From: Synechococcus sp. RCC307
Lineage (GTDB): Bacteria > Cyanobacteriota > Cyanobacteriia > PCC-6307 > Cyanobiaceae
NCBI GenBank assembly: GCA_000063525.1
Contig: CT978603.1
Coordinates: 925,105-989,104 of the forward strand
Length of the DNA: 64,000 bases
Reading direction: 5' to 3'
Shown here piece after piece: positions 1 to 9,007 of this stretch. The notes below the pieces were generated by a model. The model saw nothing but the letters and a program-made list of their open reading frames with translations, was not told the DNA's origin and made no database searches. How positions within the stretch are numbered: position 1 is the stretch's first letter; every line of letters starts with the position of its first letter. Position numbers and translations under genes: made by a program.

Positions 1-428
1 CATGGCCAGGTCGCTGGCCACAGCATCAACAGCAGGGCGGCAAATTGCAGCACCGTTTTGGCTTTAGCGCTGGTCGAGGCCGGTCCTCCGCTGCTCAGAC
101 CGCTGCGCCAGCCGGTGATCAGCAATTCGCGTGCCAACAGCAACCAGATGGCCCAGAGCGGCAGCACCTGATCAGCTGCGAGCCAGAGCAGGGCCGCGCT
201 GATCAGAATTTTGTCGGTGAGCGGATCGAGCCGTGCCCCCCAGCTGCTGCCACCACCGGCCCGCCGTGCCAGCCAACCATCGGCTGCATCGCTAAGACCG
301 CCCAGCACCAGCAGCCACCAGGCCAAGGCGGCGTGTCCTGCCATCAACGCGATCAGCAAGGGCAGGCCGAGCACGGCCCGCATCACCGTGAGCCCATCGG
401 CCCATTGACGCAGACGGACAGATCTCAT
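1..428 (-). CDS. pgsA: CDP-alcohol phosphatidyltransferase (PgsA-type), C-terminus cut by window edge
   Basis: The reading frame starts at ATG 428 and runs off the left edge, so about 142 residues are visible. It carries the complete CDP-alcohol phosphatidyltransferase signature D-x2-D-G-x2-A-R-x8-G-x3-D-x3-D, at D47, D50-G51, A54-R55, G64, D68 and D72, between hydrophobic segments. Enzymes of this family transfer a phosphatidyl group from CDP-diacylglycerol to an alcohol in the inner membrane. The likely product here is phosphatidylglycerol phosphate, the essential first step to the PG needed in thylakoids. The exact alcohol acceptor is inferred from similarity to PgsA, not proven. It is divergent from the CBS-domain gene 35 bp away. 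Confidence 0.85.
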   Translation of the reverse strand, partial: MRSVRLRQWADGLTVMRAVLGLPLLIALMAGHAALAWWLLVLGGLSDAADGWLARRAGGGSSWGARLDPLTDKILISAALLWLAADQVLPLWAIWLLLARELLITGWRSGLSSGGPASTSAKAKTVLQFAALLLMLWPATWP

Positions 429-463
429 CACCGCAGCACAATGGGAACAGACGGGATCAGCCC

Positions 464-931
464 ATGGTGGTGCAGCGCTTGGTGTCGGAGGTGATGACCC
501 GGCCGGTGATCAGCGTGACGCCGCAGACACCATTGCAGGAGGCCGTCAAATTGCTGAGCGAGCACCACATCAGCGGTTTACCCGTGGTGGATGGGGGCAA
601 GCTCGTTGGTGAACTCAGTGAGCAGCAGCTGATGGCCCGTGAAACGGGCTTCGATGCTGGCCCTTACGTGATGCTGCTCGACAGCGTGATCTACCTGAAA
701 AACCCCCTGCAGTGGGACAAGGAAGTGCACCAGGTGCTGGGCAACAGCGTGGGTGAGCTGATGGCTGGCCACCCCCACACCTGCAAGCCAGATCTGGCCT
801 TGCCAGCGGCAGCCAAGCTGCTGCAGGACCGCCGCACCCAGAGGCTGTTTGTGGTGGACGCCCAGCAGGCCTTGGTGGGTGTGCTCACCCGCGGCGATGT
901 GGTGCGTGCTTTGGCCGAAGCTGGCGCTTAG
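464..931 (+). CDS. Two-CBS-domain protein
   Basis: This 155-residue protein consists of two CBS modules (about residues 5-60 and 97-152) joined by a linker. The first begins VSEVMTRPVISVTP and the second ends VGVLTRGDVVRAL, both typical CBS edges. CBS pairs bind adenosine nucleotides or similar ligands and regulate partner proteins. Free-standing forms are common in cyanobacteria, some acting on thioredoxin or photosynthetic partners. No catalytic domain is attached, so the target is unknown. The stop overlaps the stop of the convergent minus-strand gene by a few bases. Confidence 0.85.
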   Translation: MVVQRLVSEVMTRPVISVTPQTPLQEAVKLLSEHHISGLPVVDGGKLVGELSEQQLMARETGFDAGPYVMLLDSVIYLKNPLQWDKEVHQVLGNSVGELMAGHPHTCKPDLALPAAAKLLQDRRTQRLFVVDAQQALVGVLTRGDVVRALAEAGA

Positions 932-2436
932 CGCAAGATCGGCAGAGATGAAGGCTCTGCCCAATTGTTCGCTTGAGGCGGCAGGGCAGGCGGCAACACG
1001 GGCAGCTCTGGTGCGTTTAGGTCGAGATCGGGTTCGATGATCGGGAAGCCGTAGGGGTCGTAGGCGTCAAGTTCAGGAAGTGCAGGCGCTTCGCTGAAGG
1101 TTTCTGGGGAGGGCAGATCCGGCGGCAGCGGCGCTGGCATCACCGGCGTTTGCAGATCATTGAGATCCCTGGGGATCGCCGGGGCAATTGGGGCCTGTTT
1201 CAGCTCGGTGGGGTCGGCGGTGATCGGTGGTTCGCGGAATGGCGCACCACTGGATGGGCGCGTTGGGCTTGGCGTTTTGCTGGGGCTCCAAATCAAGCGA
1301 GCCAGGGGCACCACGCCTTGCTCCATGAGGCGATTGAATCCGGCCAAGGCGCGATCAGCGAGTTGTCCACTGAAGTCCATGCCGCAGGCGATCGGATTGC
1401 TGCAACCGGCTTGTGTGCCCAGTGGGCTGAGGTTGGCCAGCAAATTGCCCTGAAGGTTGTAGGAGCGGCGCTCGAGTTTGAGCATGTAGGGCACATGCAC
1501 AAAGCTGGTGGCCCCGCCGCTAATCCAGTTGGCGTCTTCCTCGGTGAAGCCCTTGACGCCGGGAATGATGAAGCGGCTCTTGGAGGCGTGGTCGGGCATG
1601 TAGGCCGCCACCAAACCGCGGCTGCGAGCCATGGCCTTGGTTTGCTCGAGGGTGAGACCGTCGCGGCTCATGAACACCTCCAGCCGGCCGTCATCGCGGA
1701 GGCCCATGACCATGCGGATGCGCGGCAGGTAGTAGCGGATGCGCTGGCCCATGCTGACGCTGTAAGCGCCTTTGTAACCGCTGGGAGCTGTGGCGAGATC
1801 GTTGTAGAGCTCGTGCAAACCACCGATGAAGGTTTCATAGCGGCGTGCCCGCTCTGGCGTTAATTCGCCGTAGCCGAAATCAACCTTGCCCCGGTAGTTG
1901 ATGCCGATGAAGGCACGCTGCAGGGAGGCTGAGCGGTTGCGGGCTCGCCAGACCCGGTTGCCCAGCTTGATGTCGCCCAATGGGACGGTTTCTTCGCGGC
2001 CGTCATCGCTGTAGTGGCGCTCATACATCGGGCCGCTCACGAAAGCCAAGCTGCCTCCATCGGCATAGGCGTCTTGTTCGCGGTCCCAGCCTTCAAACAG
2101 ATCGAACTGCACCTTGCGCGGATCGAAATCGAGGGCGTAAACGTCTTTGTCAGGCAGATACCGGAAGCTGTCGCTCACCATCGGCGCCAGCAGCCTGCTG
2201 TCGCTCTCTGGAGTCACTGGCTCCCGCTTGGGGTTTGTGGGGGCAATCGCAATCAAAAAGGTGAGGCCGGCCAGGGGCACCCCCAGGGCACTCCAGAGCA
2301 GCCAGCGCCAGGTGCGCGGCGCGGTGGGAGCTGCAATCGAGCCTTGTTCGGCCTGCTTTAGGCGCGCGGACGCCACGCGCGACGTCGCGGGCTGCCGTTC
2401 GGCAGTGGCAGCACTGTTTCGTCCGCGACGACCCAT
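928..2436 (-). CDS. Membrane-anchored conserved protein of unknown function, paralogue of the gene at 7834-8748
   Basis: The 502-residue product has a basic N-terminus, one membrane segment (about residues 45-66), a globular domain (about 85-330) and a long Pro-rich C-terminal tail. The globular part shares many exact blocks with the protein at 7834-8748, including a GGLH block, RDDGRLEV/RDDGRLEL, PDHASKSR followed by IIPG, and a closing MLKL. The two are clear paralogues. I cannot assign an enzyme family. The start overlaps the end of pdeM by 79 nt, so a later start (GTG near 2376) is possible. It lies co-directionally just downstream of the ligase-helicase-pdeM operon and could be cotranscribed. 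Confidence 0.75.
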   Translation of the reverse strand: MGRRGRNSAATAERQPATSRVASARLKQAEQGSIAAPTAPRTWRWLLWSALGVPLAGLTFLIAIAPTNPKREPVTPESDSRLLAPMVSDSFRYLPDKDVYALDFDPRKVQFDLFEGWDREQDAYADGGSLAFVSGPMYERHYSDDGREETVPLGDIKLGNRVWRARNRSASLQRAFIGINYRGKVDFGYGELTPERARRYETFIGGLHELYNDLATAPSGYKGAYSVSMGQRIRYYLPRIRMVMGLRDDGRLEVFMSRDGLTLEQTKAMARSRGLVAAYMPDHASKSRFIIPGVKGFTEEDANWISGGATSFVHVPYMLKLERRSYNLQGNLLANLSPLGTQAGCSNPIACGMDFSGQLADRALAGFNRLMEQGVVPLARLIWSPSKTPSPTRPSSGAPFREPPITADPTELKQAPIAPAIPRDLNDLQTPVMPAPLPPDLPSPETFSEAPALPELDAYDPYGFPIIEPDLDLNAPELPVLPPALPPQANNWAEPSSLPILR

Positions 2437-3032
2437 TGCTCAGATGACCTGTCAGCAGGGAACCCGCCAGTCAAACAACCGAAGGCTGGTAAAACCAGCC
2501 GCGGAATTGATCTGACTAGCGAAAAGCAGGGTAAGCGCATTTGATCGCTCGTCTGTCTCAAGATGGACACAGGATGCAAGTGGCCGCAGATATTGAGCTG
2601 CCCCTCCGGCGGTATCTCGGGCTCATGGCTCAGCCATAACCCCTGCCTGGACAGGGGTGGTTGGCCCTGCAGCTGGCCGAGGCGGCGGCGGCGGTCATGG
2701 TTGCCCTCTACCCAGGTGATGGGGTAATTCAGCGAGCCCAGCAGGGCCACCACCCGCTCCTCGAGCTTCCCTGACACCGCTTTGGGGTGGTGAACCAGAT
2801 CGCCCAGGACGATCAACTCAGCCGGTTGCCAGCGCTGGCTCAGTTGGGCGATGCGCTCCAAGTTCGCCCGTTCACCGTCACTGGGGATGGCGATGCCGTG
2901 GGCCTGCAAGTGATCGGCTTTGCCCAGGTGCACATCGGCAATGAGCAACAGCCGCTGCTGCTCCACCCACAGGGCTTTCTCCGGCAAAAACACCAGGGTT
3001 TGCCCATTCCATTGGAGGCTGTTGACGCTCAC
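2358..3032 (-). CDS. pdeM: Ligase-associated DNA damage response metallophosphoesterase PdeM
   Basis: This is a calcineurin-like phosphoesterase with the full metal-binding set: D33-x-H35 (DVHLGK), G77-D78 (GDLVHH), G110-N-H-D113 (GNHDR), H136 and G150-H-L-H153. The fold hydrolyses phosphodiester bonds with two metal ions. In this genomic setting the family is known as PdeM, the endonuclease partner of the ligase-associated DNA damage response. It starts at GTG 3032, overlapping the stop of the channel-like gene as GTGA, which suggests translational coupling. Helicase and ligase genes lie upstream in the same operon. Confidence 0.88.
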   Translation of the reverse strand: MSVNSLQWNGQTLVFLPEKALWVEQQRLLLIADVHLGKADHLQAHGIAIPSDGERANLERIAQLSQRWQPAELIVLGDLVHHPKAVSGKLEERVVALLGSLNYPITWVEGNHDRRRRLGQLQGQPPLSRQGLWLSHEPEIPPEGQLNICGHLHPVSILRQTSDQMRLPCFSLVRSIPRLVLPAFGCLTGGFPADRSSEQWVVADETVLPLPNGSPRRRAWRPRA

Positions 3033-3730
3033 CCCTCGTTGCTGCCCGTGTGCAAGCCGATCATGCGCGAGACGAACACCACCAGGAACACCTGACTGAC
3101 ATAGGACTGGAAGTAATTGATCAGCTGGGCTGTGGTGGTGTTGACCGTGATCGGTCCGCCAAGGGTGGTGGTGCTGCCCATGCTCAGAAACAGCAGTTGA
3201 GAGTGATGCTTCATCTCCGGCAGGAAGTTGTAGGCGCCGGGGTGCAGCTGATGGTTGATGGCGTGCAGCTCAAAGCCAATCACGATCACCGTGGCATAGC
3301 AGATGATGATGCCGAAGAGCACATCGGCGTTGATCGTTTCAATCCTCCAGATCCTGTAGAGGATGCGAACAAGAACCAGTGTTGAGATAGCTGTAAGGAC
3401 GGCATACACCAGCACATGAATGCCAAGGTTGGCGCCATAGCCAATCGGTGCCAGCTGCAGCAATAGCCAGAGCAGAAGCACGAGCGTGAAGATGTGGCGA
3501 TAGAGGGCAATCAATCGCGGACGCTCACCGCTGAGCTTCAGACCCACATAGCGATTGAAGAACTGCAGTGGTGCGAGCAGCATGAACAGCAGCACATCAC
3601 CGGTGAGCTCAGTGGCATCGGGGAAAGCGATTCCGAGCAGGAACAACTCCACCGTCATTAACACGGCGAGATGTTGAAACCGCAGTCCCTCAACGCGGGG
3701 GAGGAAGTCGTTGAGTAAGGGAGATCTCAA
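3029..3730 (-). CDS. Two-TM-pore ion-channel-like membrane protein inside the DNA repair operon
   Basis: The 233-residue protein is highly hydrophobic with about five to six membrane segments. The last third (about 150-225) has the helix-pore-helix layout of the Ion_trans_2 superfamily, ending in a helix with SRMIGL. The selectivity filter, normally T-x-G-Y-G, reads T188-T-L-G-G192 here, so potassium selectivity is doubtful. It begins at TTG 3730, overlapping the helicase stop, and its stop overlaps the pdeM start. It is thus translationally locked between two DNA repair genes. A channel here is not part of the usual ligase-associated module. Function is inferred from layout only. Confidence 0.7.
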   Translation of the reverse strand: MRSPLLNDFLPRVEGLRFQHLAVLMTVELFLLGIAFPDATELTGDVLLFMLLAPLQFFNRYVGLKLSGERPRLIALYRHIFTLVLLLWLLLQLAPIGYGANLGIHVLVYAVLTAISTLVLVRILYRIWRIETINADVLFGIIICYATVIVIGFELHAINHQLHPGAYNFLPEMKHHSQLLFLSMGSTTTLGGPITVNTTTAQLINYFQSYVSQVFLVVFVSRMIGLHTGSNEG

Positions 3731-6171
3731 GCTTCGAGACGTTCCGCTTCCTTCATCATGCGTTGCACTCGCTCGAGCACGCTTTCGTTGCTCATCCGGT
3801 TGTTGAGGCGCTCCACCAAGAGTGGAAAGGCCAAGGGCCCCGGCCTGGGGGTGTTGATGTGAATGAACTCCTGGCCTCCAGCCCGCTCGAGGGCCTGCTG
3901 CAGGCGGGAGAGCTCGAGCTGATCATCGAGCACTTCACGGCGCGCTTGTTGCAACAACAGATTCGCTGGCTCGTGCTTTTCAAACACGTCAAAGAGCAGT
4001 GACGCACTGATCTGCAGCTGTCCTGTGCTTTTGCTGGAGCCGGGGTAGCCCCGGTTCATCAGCCCGGCGATTTGGGCGATGGCGCGGAAGCGGCGACGCC
4101 GCAGCTCCGAGAGATTCAGCGCTGCTTCAAGGTCGTCTTCCAGGTTGCTGCAGTCGAGCAGCTCGGCTTGGTGATCTTCGAGCAGTTCCGCCATGGGGTA
4201 GCTGCGCGGCGCCAACAGCTCAAAGCCGTAGTCGTTCACCGAAACGGTGATCGTGCCGCGCTCAATGCGGGTGAGCCGTGCCGCCCAGAGAAAGCCAACA
4301 CCTTCATGGACAAAGCGGCCTTCAAAGGGATAGGCAAAGAGGTGGCTCCCCTCTCGGGTGCGACAGGTTTCCACCAGCAGCTGATCGGCTTGTGGCAACA
4401 CCGAGAGATCCTGCTGCCTCGTCAACAGTGGTTGCAGCGCCTGCAGTTCTGGGGTGTCGAGTTCGCCGCGGCTGGCCTTGGCGACCTCATGGCGCAGGTG
4501 GTGGGTGAGCAAATCCGAGAGGGCCATCTGGCCGCCAGCCCAGGCGGGAACCGTGCTGCTTTTGCGCGTGCTGAGCTTCACGTAGGCCGTCATGTCGCGC
4601 AGGCGCACGAATTCCAGTTGACGCCCGGAGAAGAAGAACACGTCCTTGGGCTTGAGCTGGCTGATGAAGGTCTCCTCCACATGGCCCAACACAGCCCCGC
4701 GCACAAAGCGCACCGTGATCGCGGGCGCCGCCGTGATCGTGCCGATGTTGAAGCGATGCAGCCGCGCCAAGGTGGTGCTGCTGATCCGGTAGCAGTTGCT
4801 GTCCCCATCCCAGAGCAGCTTGCGGTAGTTGGGATAGGCCCCAAGGCAATCGCCGCCCTGCTCGAGAAAGCGCAGGCACCACTGCCATTGGCTTGAGCTC
4901 AGGCCAGCAAAGGCCGCTGCTGATTGCACCGCCGCCAAGGTGGCCTCGGGTTCAAAGCCAGGGCCGCACGCCAGGCTCGTGAGGTGTTGCAGCAAGACAT
5001 CCAAAGGCGCTTGTGGTGGTTTGCGCTGCTCCACCAAACCCTCGGAGAGCCCACGCCGCACGGCGCTCACTTCCAACAGCTCGAGCGCATTGGTGGGCAT
5101 GAACAGCACCTGGGAGGTGCCGCCAGGCAGGTGGGCTGAGCGGCCCGCCCGCTGCAACAAACGCGCCAAGTTTTTGGGGCTGCCGATTTGCACCACCCGC
5201 TCCACCGGTTGAAAGTCAACGCCGAGATCCAGCGAGCTGGTGCACACCACCCAGCGAATGTCTCCAGCCTTCACGGCTGCTTCGATCGCTTCGCGTTCGC
5301 TGCGGTCGATGGCGCTGTGGTGCAACGCCAAGGCCCCATCCATCTCGGGGCAGGCAAAGCGCAGGCACTGATACCAACGCTCCGATTGGTTTCGGGTGTT
5401 GGTGAACAGCAGCGTGCTGATTCCCGGGTGCATGGCTCCCACGAGCTCTTCGTACATGCGCAAGCCCAGGTGGCCGGCCCAAGGGAAGCCGTCGATGCTG
5501 TCGGGCAGCAGGCTGCGGATCTCGGTGCTGCGACTGGGGGCACCGCCAATGATCAAGGGGTTGCTCCCGATCCCGAGCGCATGGGTTGCGGCCTGCTGGA
5601 GATTGCCGATGGTGGCGCTGATGGCCCAGGTTTGAAGCGCGGGCCGCTGCTGCCGCAGCCAGCTCAGGCACAGCTCACATTGGCTGCCGCGTTTGCTGCC
5701 CATCAGCTCGTGCCATTCATCGAGCACCACGGCATCGAGTTGGCCGAAGAGCTCCTCGGCTTTGCGGTTGCAAAGCAGCAGCGTCAGCGATTCGGGCGTG
5801 GTGATCAGGATGTGCGGCGGCGCTTTGAGTTGCTTGCTGCGCTCGGTGCTGCTGCTGTCGCCATTGCGAATGCCAACCCGCAGCGGCCAGCCCATGGCTT
5901 CGATGGGTTCAGAAATCGCCAGGGCTAGATCCCTGCTGAGGGCGCGAAGCGGCGTGATGTAGAGCAGGCGCAACCCTTTAGGGGCAGGGCTCTCTTCCAG
6001 CATCCGCGCGATCGGTCCCATCACGGCGGCAAAGGTTTTCCCAGATCCCGTTGGCACTTGGATCAGCCCGCTTTGACCCTCTAGGTAGGCCTGCCAGCAG
6101 CGCCGTTGGAAGGGCAGTGGCGTCCAGCCCTGGGCTTCAAACCACGCTTCGATCGGCTGCAGAGTTGTCAT
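3727..6171 (-). CDS. Ligase-associated Lhr-type DExH box helicase
   Basis: The 814-residue superfamily 2 helicase has Walker A PTGSGKT at residues 40-46, a DEWH box near residue 150, and the domain-2 motifs TSSLDLGVDF and QRAGRSAHLPG. A long C-terminal region typical of Lhr proteins follows. Such helicases unwind DNA using ATP; the ligase-associated type belongs to a conserved DNA damage response set with a ligase, a PdeM nuclease and often an MBL exonuclease. ATG 6171 overlaps the ligase stop as ATGA, and the 3' end overlaps the channel-like gene by 4 bp. Confidence 0.92.
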   Translation of the reverse strand: MTTLQPIEAWFEAQGWTPLPFQRRCWQAYLEGQSGLIQVPTGSGKTFAAVMGPIARMLEESPAPKGLRLLYITPLRALSRDLALAISEPIEAMGWPLRVGIRNGDSSSTERSKQLKAPPHILITTPESLTLLLCNRKAEELFGQLDAVVLDEWHELMGSKRGSQCELCLSWLRQQRPALQTWAISATIGNLQQAATHALGIGSNPLIIGGAPSRSTEIRSLLPDSIDGFPWAGHLGLRMYEELVGAMHPGISTLLFTNTRNQSERWYQCLRFACPEMDGALALHHSAIDRSEREAIEAAVKAGDIRWVVCTSSLDLGVDFQPVERVVQIGSPKNLARLLQRAGRSAHLPGGTSQVLFMPTNALELLEVSAVRRGLSEGLVEQRKPPQAPLDVLLQHLTSLACGPGFEPEATLAAVQSAAAFAGLSSSQWQWCLRFLEQGGDCLGAYPNYRKLLWDGDSNCYRISSTTLARLHRFNIGTITAAPAITVRFVRGAVLGHVEETFISQLKPKDVFFFSGRQLEFVRLRDMTAYVKLSTRKSSTVPAWAGGQMALSDLLTHHLRHEVAKASRGELDTPELQALQPLLTRQQDLSVLPQADQLLVETCRTREGSHLFAYPFEGRFVHEGVGFLWAARLTRIERGTITVSVNDYGFELLAPRSYPMAELLEDHQAELLDCSNLEDDLEAALNLSELRRRRFRAIAQIAGLMNRGYPGSSKSTGQLQISASLLFDVFEKHEPANLLLQQARREVLDDQLELSRLQQALERAGGQEFIHINTPRPGPLAFPLLVERLNNRMSNESVLERVQRMMKEAERLEA

Positions 6172-7775
6172 TGCTGCAGCAATGCCTCCGCGGTTTGCAG
6201 CGTGTCGGCTTCGCCGGCAGGTTTGTCCTGGCGCCAGCGCAGGATGCGCGGAAAGCGCACCGCGATTCCGGATTTGTGGCGGCTTGAGGCATGGATCCCC
6301 TCAAAGCCAATTTCAAACACCTGTTCCGGTTTCACGGCTCGCACCGGGCCAAAGCGCTGCAGGGTGTTGCGGCGGATCCAGCGGTCGAGTTCATTGATCT
6401 CTTGATCGTTGAGGCCGGAGTAGGCCTTGGCAAAGGTCACCAGCTGGGGGGTGAGCTCAGCATTCCAAAGCGCAAAGGTGTAGTCGGTGAACAGGTTGGC
6501 GCGCCGCCCGCTGCCGGCTTGGGCATAGATCAGCACGGCATCCAGGCTGAGGGGATCGAGCTTGTGCTTCCACCAATGCCCTCGCTTGCGCCCCTCCAGG
6601 TAGGGGGAGTCCAACGCCTTGAGCATCAATCCTTCGGCGGCATGGGTCCGGGCCTGTGATCGCCACTGCTCCAGGGCCTCCCAGCTCGCGATCGTCAACG
6701 TTGCCGACAGCCGCAGGTTGCCGGTCCAGTTCTGGGCCATGGCCTCGAGCTGTTGGCGCCGTTGCCGCAGCGGTTGGCTTCTGAGGTCCTCGCCACCGGC
6801 TTCGAGTAGGTCGTAGCTGATTAAGGCCGCGGGGCAATCGGCTAGCAAGCTGCGGCCTGGACTCTTGCGGCCAAGCCGGCGTTGCAGTGAGCCGAAGTCT
6901 TGTGGTTGATCACCGCCGGTTGGCCACACCAGCAGCTCGCCATCGAGCACGGTGCCGTCGCTGAGCTGCTCAGCCAGCTGCACCACATCGGGGAAGGATT
7001 GATTGATCAGCTCCTCGCCGCGGCTCCAAAGAAAAACCTCACCCTGCCGGCGGATCAGTTGGGCGCGAATGCCATCCCACTTCCACTCCGTTTGCCAGTG
7101 ATCGGCTTGCCATGGCGGGGCGTTGCCTTTGTCCCAGGGGCTGGCCAGAAAAAATGGATAGGGGCGACCAGGCGGCGGACCACCAGCTTCGGCTTCTGAA
7201 CTGATCAGTTGCTCAAAGGTGGCTGCGCTTGGCTCGATGCCGCCCATCAAGCGCTGGGCGATGGTGCTGGGCTCCACGCCAGCTGCCCCCGCCAGGGCTT
7301 TCTGCACCAAACCGCTGCTGACCCCCACGCGAAAGCCACCACTTAGCAGCTTGCTCAGCAAGTAAATGTCGTCTTGGCAGAGCCCATCCCAAAGCGCCGC
7401 CAATGCCTTGTCTTGCCGCTCGCTATCGAGTGCCGCCAGGTCAGGCAGGCTGCACTCCATCCATTGATGCAGTGGTTGGTCGACGGCCTGCTTGTTGCCA
7501 GCCGGCAGCGTGAGAGCAACCGTTTCAGCGCTATCACCCACTTGGGCATGGCAGTCGTCAAACAGCCATGGCGGCAGGCCGCTGAGCTGCTGGGCCACCT
7601 GCCGTAGGCGCCGGCCAGTGATCAGACGCCGGCGGCGTTTGCCCAGCAACAACTCCAGTCCCCAAGCGGCATCAGCTGCTGGCGCTTGCCTGAAATAGTT
7701 CTCCAGCAGTTGCTGCTTGGCGCTGGTGCCCGTGGTGCGATCGAGCCCTTGCAACAGCTGTTGAAAGCGCCGCAT
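6168..7775 (-). CDS. lig: ATP-dependent DNA ligase, ligase-associated damage response type
   Basis: The 535-residue enzyme has an N-terminal DNA-binding domain (about 1-200) and a nucleotidyltransferase core with the AMP-accepting lysine K232 in the motif W-K-W-D-G. An OB-fold C-terminus follows. It seals nicks with ATP, unlike the replicative NAD-dependent LigA. The neighbours mark it as the ligase of the ligase-associated DNA damage response set. It is the first gene of the four-gene operon. Its promoter must sit in the short divergent gap before 7834. The MBL-fold exonuclease often found in this set is absent locally. Confidence 0.92.
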   Translation of the reverse strand: MRRFQQLLQGLDRTTGTSAKQQLLENYFRQAPAADAAWGLELLLGKRRRRLITGRRLRQVAQQLSGLPPWLFDDCHAQVGDSAETVALTLPAGNKQAVDQPLHQWMECSLPDLAALDSERQDKALAALWDGLCQDDIYLLSKLLSGGFRVGVSSGLVQKALAGAAGVEPSTIAQRLMGGIEPSAATFEQLISSEAEAGGPPPGRPYPFFLASPWDKGNAPPWQADHWQTEWKWDGIRAQLIRRQGEVFLWSRGEELINQSFPDVVQLAEQLSDGTVLDGELLVWPTGGDQPQDFGSLQRRLGRKSPGRSLLADCPAALISYDLLEAGGEDLRSQPLRQRRQQLEAMAQNWTGNLRLSATLTIASWEALEQWRSQARTHAAEGLMLKALDSPYLEGRKRGHWWKHKLDPLSLDAVLIYAQAGSGRRANLFTDYTFALWNAELTPQLVTFAKAYSGLNDQEINELDRWIRRNTLQRFGPVRAVKPEQVFEIGFEGIHASSRHKSGIAVRFPRILRWRQDKPAGEADTLQTAEALLQQ

Positions 7776-7833
7776 TAGCCGCTGCAGATCACTGAGATCT
7801 CACCACAATGAAACGAGCAACCGCGTTGGGGTG

Positions 7834-8748
7834 ATGGGCCGCAGCCTGGCCGTGCTTCTTGCTCTCGCCGGTGCGGTGGTTGGCGCGGCTGCCCTGTGGC
7901 CACTGCCCCAGGAGCCGGAGCCGCTGAGTTGGGACCCTCCGCCAGAGCTAATCCCCCCCCAACCCATTGTTCTGCCACCGGCGCGTGAGCAGCTGGTGGA
8001 GTTTCTACCGGATCAGAGCATCCGACTGTTGCGCCCGACTGGCAGAGAGATCACGGTGCGTTACTCCGCTGTGGTGGCCGATCCTCGATGGGTTGATTTG
8101 GCCTTTTACGGCGGTTGGGAGCGGGAACTGGAAGCCAATGAAGACAGCAGTGCTTTGGCCTTTGTCACAGGGCCCACCTATGAGCGGCAGCAGGGATTCA
8201 ACGATTTAGGGATCGCCCTGCACGGAGATCTGGTGCTGGCCAATGGCCAGTGGGATGCCGGCAACCGCGCCGCTGCCCGTCAGCGCGCCTACTGGGCAAT
8301 TACCACGGGTGGTGAGCTGGAGTTTGGCTATGGGCGACTGCCCCGGGAAGACTCCAGCCGCTACCGGATCTTTGTGGGCGGCTTGCATGCGTTCCACCAC
8401 AGCGAGGCTGTGCCGCCTGAGAGCTACAAGGGCGTTTATCAAGGCATGACCTTGGCGGATGTGCGCATCGTCTATGCCTGGCGAGACGATGGCCGCTTGG
8501 AGCTGCTGGAAACAGCGGATGGACTGCTGTTTAGCGATCTGGAGTTGCTGGTGAAAGCCCGCGGTTTCCGCGCCGCTTATTTGCCTGATCACGCCTCAAA
8601 ATCACGGCTGATCATTCCTGGTCAGAAGTTGTGGAGTGACGAGCAGGCCCTCTGGGTGAGCGGGGGCCGCCTCGACATCATCCCGCTGCCCTTCATGCTG
8701 AAGCTGCAACCCAGCCGCGCTTGGTATGAGGCCTCCAATCGGCTCTGA
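7834..8748 (+). CDS. Exported or membrane-anchored protein of unknown function, paralogue of 928-2436
   Basis: The 304-residue protein has an N-terminal membrane segment or signal (about residues 3-22) and one globular domain. It matches the protein at 928-2436 over most of its length, with shared blocks such as GGLH, RDDGRLEL, PDHASKSR plus IIPG, and MLKL. It lacks that protein's Pro-rich tail. ATG 7834 is preferred; a GTG lies one codon upstream. It is divergent from the DNA ligase gene, so the two paralogues bracket the whole repair operon. No family function is known to me. Confidence 0.75.
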   Translation: MGRSLAVLLALAGAVVGAAALWPLPQEPEPLSWDPPPELIPPQPIVLPPAREQLVEFLPDQSIRLLRPTGREITVRYSAVVADPRWVDLAFYGGWERELEANEDSSALAFVTGPTYERQQGFNDLGIALHGDLVLANGQWDAGNRAAARQRAYWAITTGGELEFGYGRLPREDSSRYRIFVGGLHAFHHSEAVPPESYKGVYQGMTLADVRIVYAWRDDGRLELLETADGLLFSDLELLVKARGFRAAYLPDHASKSRLIIPGQKLWSDEQALWVSGGRLDIIPLPFMLKLQPSRAWYEASNRL

Positions 8749-9007
8749 ATTTCGGCTTTATTTCGAGCGCACCCTTGGCGTGGGGTGTGGGGTGGGTGTT
8801 GTGCTGGCGCTGCCTGGTGTGCTGTTGGCGCTACTGGTGCTGTTCTGGGCACCGGCGCTGAACCTGGTCAGCCGCAGCGAGCACAAACAATGGCAACGCT
8901 GCACCGCTGAGCATGGCCAAGGCCTCAAAGGTTTGGTTCCGGGCCATCTGGAGCGCAAGTGCGGTGCCGAGCCGCCGCGATTCGTTTGGCAGGCCGATCA
9001 GCCTTGA
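8726..9007 (+). CDS. Small membrane protein
   Basis: This 93-residue protein has one strong hydrophobic stretch (about residues 17-45) followed by a soluble Cys-containing tail. Its ATG lies inside the end of the preceding gene (23-nt overlap), which suggests a shared transcript. The stop abuts the stop of the convergent exported-protein gene. No family recognised. Confidence 0.55.
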   Translation: MRPPIGSEFRLYFERTLGVGCGVGVVLALPGVLLALLVLFWAPALNLVSRSEHKQWQRCTAEHGQGLKGLVPGHLERKCGAEPPRFVWQADQP

